Below, piece by piece: positions 59,728 to 64,000 of a stretch of 64,000 nucleotides of DNA; the stretch's first letter is position 1, and each line of letters starts with the position of its first letter. Position numbers and translations under genes: made by a program. The DNA lies in assembly GCA_010405405.1 (NCBI GenBank), contig MU004233.1, positions 127,067 to 191,066 on the forward strand. The letters run 5' to 3'. The DNA is from Microthyrium microscopicum. Lineage: Eukaryota > Ascomycota > Dothideomycetes > Microthyriales > Microthyriaceae. Under the pieces are notes generated by a model. That model saw only the letters and a list, made by a program, of their open reading frames with translations, made no database searches and was not told the origin of the DNA.

Positions 59728-62377
59728 ATGGATTCACTTCCCAGCTTCCTAGCTCTGAACACATATCGTCGCTACAAACAAGACACTGACACTATCGCCA
59801 CATGGCTCGCAACTACAGCTCGCAAGTTTGGCTTCTCATCGGATTTACTCCAAGCTCCTGAGAAGCCAGTACAGAAAAGCGGTCGTCTCAAGGGAAATGC
59901 TCGAAAGCAAGCAAAGAAATTGGCTGGATCTGGCGCGATAGATGGCTCGCTCAAGCCTCATGAGCCTGCAGTACCAAGATATACCATCGAAGTATCCGAT
60001 TTCATCACGATGGCTGAGTATGTCGCTGGTAAGAAGACTTTGAGTGTACCGTCCAGCATCTTGAGCACACTGAACCGGGCTATCAAATTGCGGAAGGACC
60101 ATAGTAGCTTCTATACCAATCAGCCAGAGGAAGTCGCCAAATTACCAGCAGCCAGAAAGAGCGATGAGCGACATGAGCATTTTGTAGGTGTCCTGGAGAA
60201 AGTACGGGAAGTCCTGAAGCCGCGACTCGCACCTGGTTCTATAGAGCCTGTTACTCCAGCTGAATATGGCGATAAACACGACGCAGATCTCTTCACCAAC
60301 ATGTTTCAGGGACTGCAGGTCCAAGAGCCATCAGAGGAGTTCCTTGCTGCACCAGATGTACCGATGGCTACCAATACGCCTGATGCCATCTACCAGCTCA
60401 AGGCGTCAGACGATCCTTTGGAACAATATCTCGGAATTGCTGCACTACTGCAAGATCTTGCCGGCATCAAAAGCGCGGTTCGACAGATCTGGAATCAATA
60501 CTTGCAAGGCGAGATCAGTCTTACTACAGCATCAGTCGCTACGGATATTGCCATCGAGCTGGCAGGTCAGTTGGAAGAACAATACCTGAAGGATAATCCA
60601 CATCAGAAGACCACAGAGGAGGCTCGAGGACAGTTCTTTGGTGTACAATGTGTTCTGCATGGCGAGCATCCTGGAAACAAAGAGCGAGATTCCGATCCCA
60701 TCAACCTCAAGCGCTATGATCTTGTGGAGTTCTCGCTCCTCAACATGCATATCCTAATCGACGCTTTCGGAGATGTGATCAAATCGACTAGTAGCCATCC
60801 TCTCTTCAAGTCGGGGTTCTATGGAACCTACAATGCATCCGCGGACAGAACAAATATGTCAGGACCTAAGAAGTTCGACGAAGACAAGATCCTGCTCCTC
60901 GAGATCATGCCAGATATCATGCTGTATGGCAAGAAGTTCACGCTCAATGGCTGCGATGCATTTACGAAAGCGGTTCTTGAATTCCAAAGAGAGCTCAAAC
61001 ATTCATTGGTGCTTGATTTTGCGGCTCAAATTCATTTGATGATCCATCATATCCTTCGTGGAAAGCCAGATCAGCCCTGGGCAACTTTCAAACGATTTGC
61101 CCACAACAGCCGAGCGTCTCTAGAGCAGAATATGAAATTCCACGAGAATTTGAGGATTGATACCTGGCCAAAACAGAATGACATGGTTCTCCAAGCGATC
61201 ATGAAAAGGATCGACGAGACGATAACTCAGGACACAATACAGGACATGAAGACAAAAATGGTGAGTCCCATATCATCACCTCATGCAAAAATTTGAGAGT
61301 TAACTTTGTTTTAGTCTGTCCAACTTGGCGTTGTAAGTTATAGTTCCATATCAAGCCTTTCCATGTCTTCTGCCTAGATGAACATACAACAGTCTCCACT
61401 AACCCAGTCCACAGCCTCCAGAAACCACCAGATCCCATAATTTCTTCATCAACCACCCATGGCTATGTGGGTCCCTTCTCTTTGGCCTAAAGCTCGACAT
61501 GCAGGAAGTCAGTCTCGGCTTCTGCAACATCTGGGGTTCCATTAAATTCGCCGCCCAAGCCTACAACGCCGTTCGCAAAGAGAAGCTCCTCGAAGACCGA
61601 TGGGCGGATATGGATCTCGCCATGAGTCTCTACGGCCAACAAAGCATCTTCGTCGGCGACGCACCAAACAATGTTGACGATTACCTCAAACGGTTTTGTC
61701 TGTCAATGGGTTACTCGGCCCGAAATTTTGCGAAAGGTCGTCGCAAGGCTGAAAAAGCGATCGAATCGAGCGCTGGGCCACGAGGACAGCTTGAGGCAGA
61801 GAAGATTAGTCCGGTGGCTTACCAGTTGAGACATGGATATACAGAATTTCAGTCTGGTGCTGTGGCTTCGAGCCTTGAGGCTGTTTTGAAAGTATGCTTG
61901 GAGAATGTTGACTTTGTTGATGAGCAGGACAAGCCTATTGCGGGCCTACAGCAAGCTCATGGTCGTGTGCCAGGCCGAAAGCAGTACACACCCGGACAGC
62001 TATTACAAATCATCTGTGGCGGACTCATGTCGGAAGAACTGCAATTGACATTTGACCATTTCCGTCTTCATCGCAATGCCTGGCGTGCTCTTCAATCAAT
62101 CGACAAGGAGAATCACGCAGATTTGGTCAAGTATTATGGCGGCTTGTACAAGGAGACTGAGAGCCAGCTACCGTTTGTAGTTGGGTACGTTTTCATGACT
62201 GCGAGCGGCACGAAGCAACTTGCAGGTATTCTGCAACCGAAAAAGGAGGATGTTGTCACTAGCAAGATGTTGGTGCAGACTGCAGGAGTGTTCAAAGGAA
62301 TGATTGATTCTGGCATTGGCGGTTTGGAGATCAGAATATTGGACAAAATGTATAACATAGCGGTGGAAGTTGAGTAA
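59728..62377 (+). CDS. DUF6604-domain protein
   Basis: Exons 59728..61260, 61315..61332 and 61415..62377 give 837 aa. The middle exon is only 18 bp (SVQLGV) and keeps the frame between two GT-AG introns of 54 and 82 bp. The N-terminus (LALNTYRRYKQDTDTIATWL, then LKGNARKQAKKLAG, then YTIEVSDFITMAEYV) is the DUF6604 pattern common in filamentous fungi. The rest is mixed helical: PEETT-like junction, HPWLCGSLLFGLKLDMQEVS, and a C-terminal globular part. No signal peptide or membrane span. The family has no known activity; members often occur as variable paralogues in plant-associated fungi. Confidence 0.85.
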
Positions 62378-63031
62378 AAGGTGAATGTTACTACTCTACC
62401 TAGAGTAGAGTACTCGGGGAGTTGAGAACAATAAATTCTATACAGAGAATCCAGGTGAACTACAACCATGCCAGCTCAGGACAAGACTGTGGGATCTGGA
62501 TGAGCCTTGAAGTCAAACGTTAATCGTGACGGCTCCCCCTGTCGAGATTCGATGTCACCCGTATTTCGGAGCCTTCGTTAACAATGACAGGCTACTGCCA
62601 GCTACAAAATCGAAGTCTAGAACTTGATCATACCAAGACATACTCAGTAGGACGCTTAATCACGTCCATCACCAACCTTCTGGAGAGCTTCGCAGCTTGA
62701 ATGCAACAGTACGTCAGTGGCTGATTCTGTATCAACCAATGGCTTGCTCTCAGCCTTGCACGCCTCCAGACCTTCGACGATTGAGCCTTCTTGAAGATAG
62801 CAAACATGCATGAAATTAGACTCACTTTCTCTTGAACCACAGAGACGAACCATACACCTTATGACAATTACAAACGACATCCCACTCGTGTGGATTCTAG
62901 GCCAGGCACCATGCATGAACAATACTACCTTGCAGTTAGCTACAAATACTGCCCAGATCCTTGCTCAGATCGAGGTCCTTGAAAAAGCTTCATTTTTCCA
63001 AAATTGAGAAACTCCAAGATAAGTAGCAAAG
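62378..63031. other. Spacer before the SurE-like gene
   Basis: Contains the likely promoter of the SurE-like gene. On the minus strand 62650-62900 a small spliced frame of about 60 codons can be drawn (GT...AG intron near 62788-62822), but without family support I do not call it. Confidence 0.35.
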
Positions 63032-64000
63032 ATGAAGATTGGATCGTATGCACGTATCGCTACTGTAGCTCTGTTGAGCACTTCGACTACAGGTCTCAAT
63101 ATCCTGTTAGGAAATGACGATTCCTGGGCTTCTGCCAATATCCGTCAGTTCTACAGTGCTCTCAAAGCTGCTGGGCACAAAGTCTTGCTTGTCGCTCCAG
63201 CTGTCAACCAGTCCGGCAAGGGAGGAACAGTGAGTTGACAATCCGCTTACTGGCAGAATTCAAACTGACCAACAATACAGACCGTCTTCGCGGAGTCGGC
63301 AAATCTCACTGGTCCAGCAGAGTTTAACACCGTCAAAGCTGGCGCCCCTTCTTGGGGCACTGATCCAACCGACAGTAACATCTGGTACTACAACGGCACA
63401 CCCGCAGCCTGCACATTCTTTGCTCTCGATTATGTGATTCCAAAAGCGTGGAATAGCACTCTTCCGGATCTTTTCGTCTCTGGTCCAAATGAGGGTAACA
63501 ACCTAGGCCCCTTCCTCTACACGCTCTCTGGCACCATTGGCGCCGCGTATGCTGCGATCGAGCGAGGTATTCCCGGCATCGCATTCAGCGCTGGCAACGG
63601 TACGCACCGCAGCTACACAACCGTCGCCAACGGCAGCACAACAGACGTCGCCGTATTGAACGCAAAGGCTGCCGTAAAGGTAGTTAACCAGCTCGCCAGC
63701 AGCGTCAAAAGCGGTCGTCTCCTACCATACGGCTATGGCATCAACGTCAACTTACCCGTGCTGAACAGCACCTGCTCCACACCAACATACACGCAAACCC
63801 GTCTCACAGGCGGCGCATTGGGCGATAAAGCCGTGCTCAACACCACAACCAACGTATTCACCTACGGCAACGATGTGAACGACCCAGGTCTAAATACGTG
63901 CATCAACGGCAACTGTAGTCTCCCTGGCGAGACGGATGTTGTGGCTACAAAGTGCAGCGTGGCGCTCAGTCCATTTACAATTGACTATGATGCGCCATCA
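63032..64000 (+). CDS. SurE-like 5'/3'-nucleotidase, secreted (3' end outside the window)
   Basis: Exon 1 is 63032..63229; exon 2 starts at 63281 and is still open at the window end, giving at least 306 residues. A signal-like start (MKIGSYARIATVALLSTSTT) precedes LNILLGNDDSWASANI, the SurE metal-binding DD motif. APAVNQSGKGG carries the conserved Ser, and VSGPNEGNNLG the conserved Asn. GTIGAAYAAIERGIPGIAFS is the other SurE landmark. SurE enzymes are metal-dependent phosphatases on nucleotides or short polyphosphates; fungal secreted members are annotated as acid-phosphatase-like. All catalytic landmarks visible here are kept. The C-terminus is not in the window. Confidence 0.88.

Noticed and set aside
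62650-62900. Small spliced minus-strand gene of about 60 codons
   Set aside because: A GT-AG pair keeps frame, but the product lacks features and the start is arbitrary.

Overview
The window looks like a chromosome segment of a filamentous ascomycete (Pezizomycotina). A leotiomycete-type fungus is my guess, but this is not proven. The evidence is: genes with short 48-60 bp introns carrying GT...CTAAC...AG signals, a HET-domain gene, a Zn2Cys6 regulator, a DUF6604 protein, a DUF7702-like membrane protein, a berberine-bridge-type FAD oxidase, and an 18 kb AT-rich block with the CpA-to-TpA signature of RIP (repeat-induced point mutation).

Layout. 0.2-2.1 kb (+): FAD-linked oxidase. 2.9-4.1 kb (-): unknown two-exon protein with a broken relative at 46.7-47.1 kb. 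5.3-5.9 kb (-): small conserved membrane protein whose second intron holds a MITE. 6.8-9.1 kb (-): seven-exon Zn2Cys6 transcription factor. 11.0-12.3 kb (+): multi-span membrane protein. 13.6-15.7 kb (-): coiled-coil protein. 17.0-35.3 kb: AT island with no open frame above 60 codons. It is bounded by imperfect terminal inverted repeats with TA on both sides, and it contains a dead Ty3/gypsy LTR element (23.06-30.71 kb) with matched 227-bp LTRs and a 5-bp target duplication. 35.6-37.8 kb (+): HET-domain gene, beginning about 250 bp from the island and convergent with a secreted Hsp70/actin-fold ATPase (38.0-39.2 kb, -). 40.2-44.8 kb (-): UDP-glucose:glycoprotein glucosyltransferase ending in KDEL. 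45.9-46.5 kb (+): small secreted cysteine-rich protein. 47.5-48.1 kb (-): mitochondrial-type peroxiredoxin-5. 49.2-49.5 kb (+): small Cys/His-rich protein. 49.8-51.0 kb (-): secreted SURNod19-like protein. 52.6-53.8 kb (-): single-span surface protein. 54.9-56.5 kb (-): MFS transporter. 58.0-59.2 kb (+): another single-span protein. 59.7-62.4 kb (+): DUF6604 protein. 63.0 kb to the end (+): SurE-like protein, cut by the window edge.

The most distinctive structure that ordinary gene calling would miss is a family of five ~205-211 bp inverted-repeat elements (MITEs) scattered between 5.4 and 57.2 kb. Three copies carry 8-bp target duplications, one exact and two with a single mismatch, which points to hAT-type mobilisation. 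One sits in an intron, one in the shared 3' region of the HET and ATPase genes, and three in divergent promoter regions.

The genes do not form one obvious pathway. The glucosyltransferase and the signal-bearing proteins belong to the secretory route. The HET gene beside a RIP island and the scattered MITEs suggest a repeat-rich, fairly dynamic locus. Splice sites were read by eye; each gene model was checked for reading-frame continuity.
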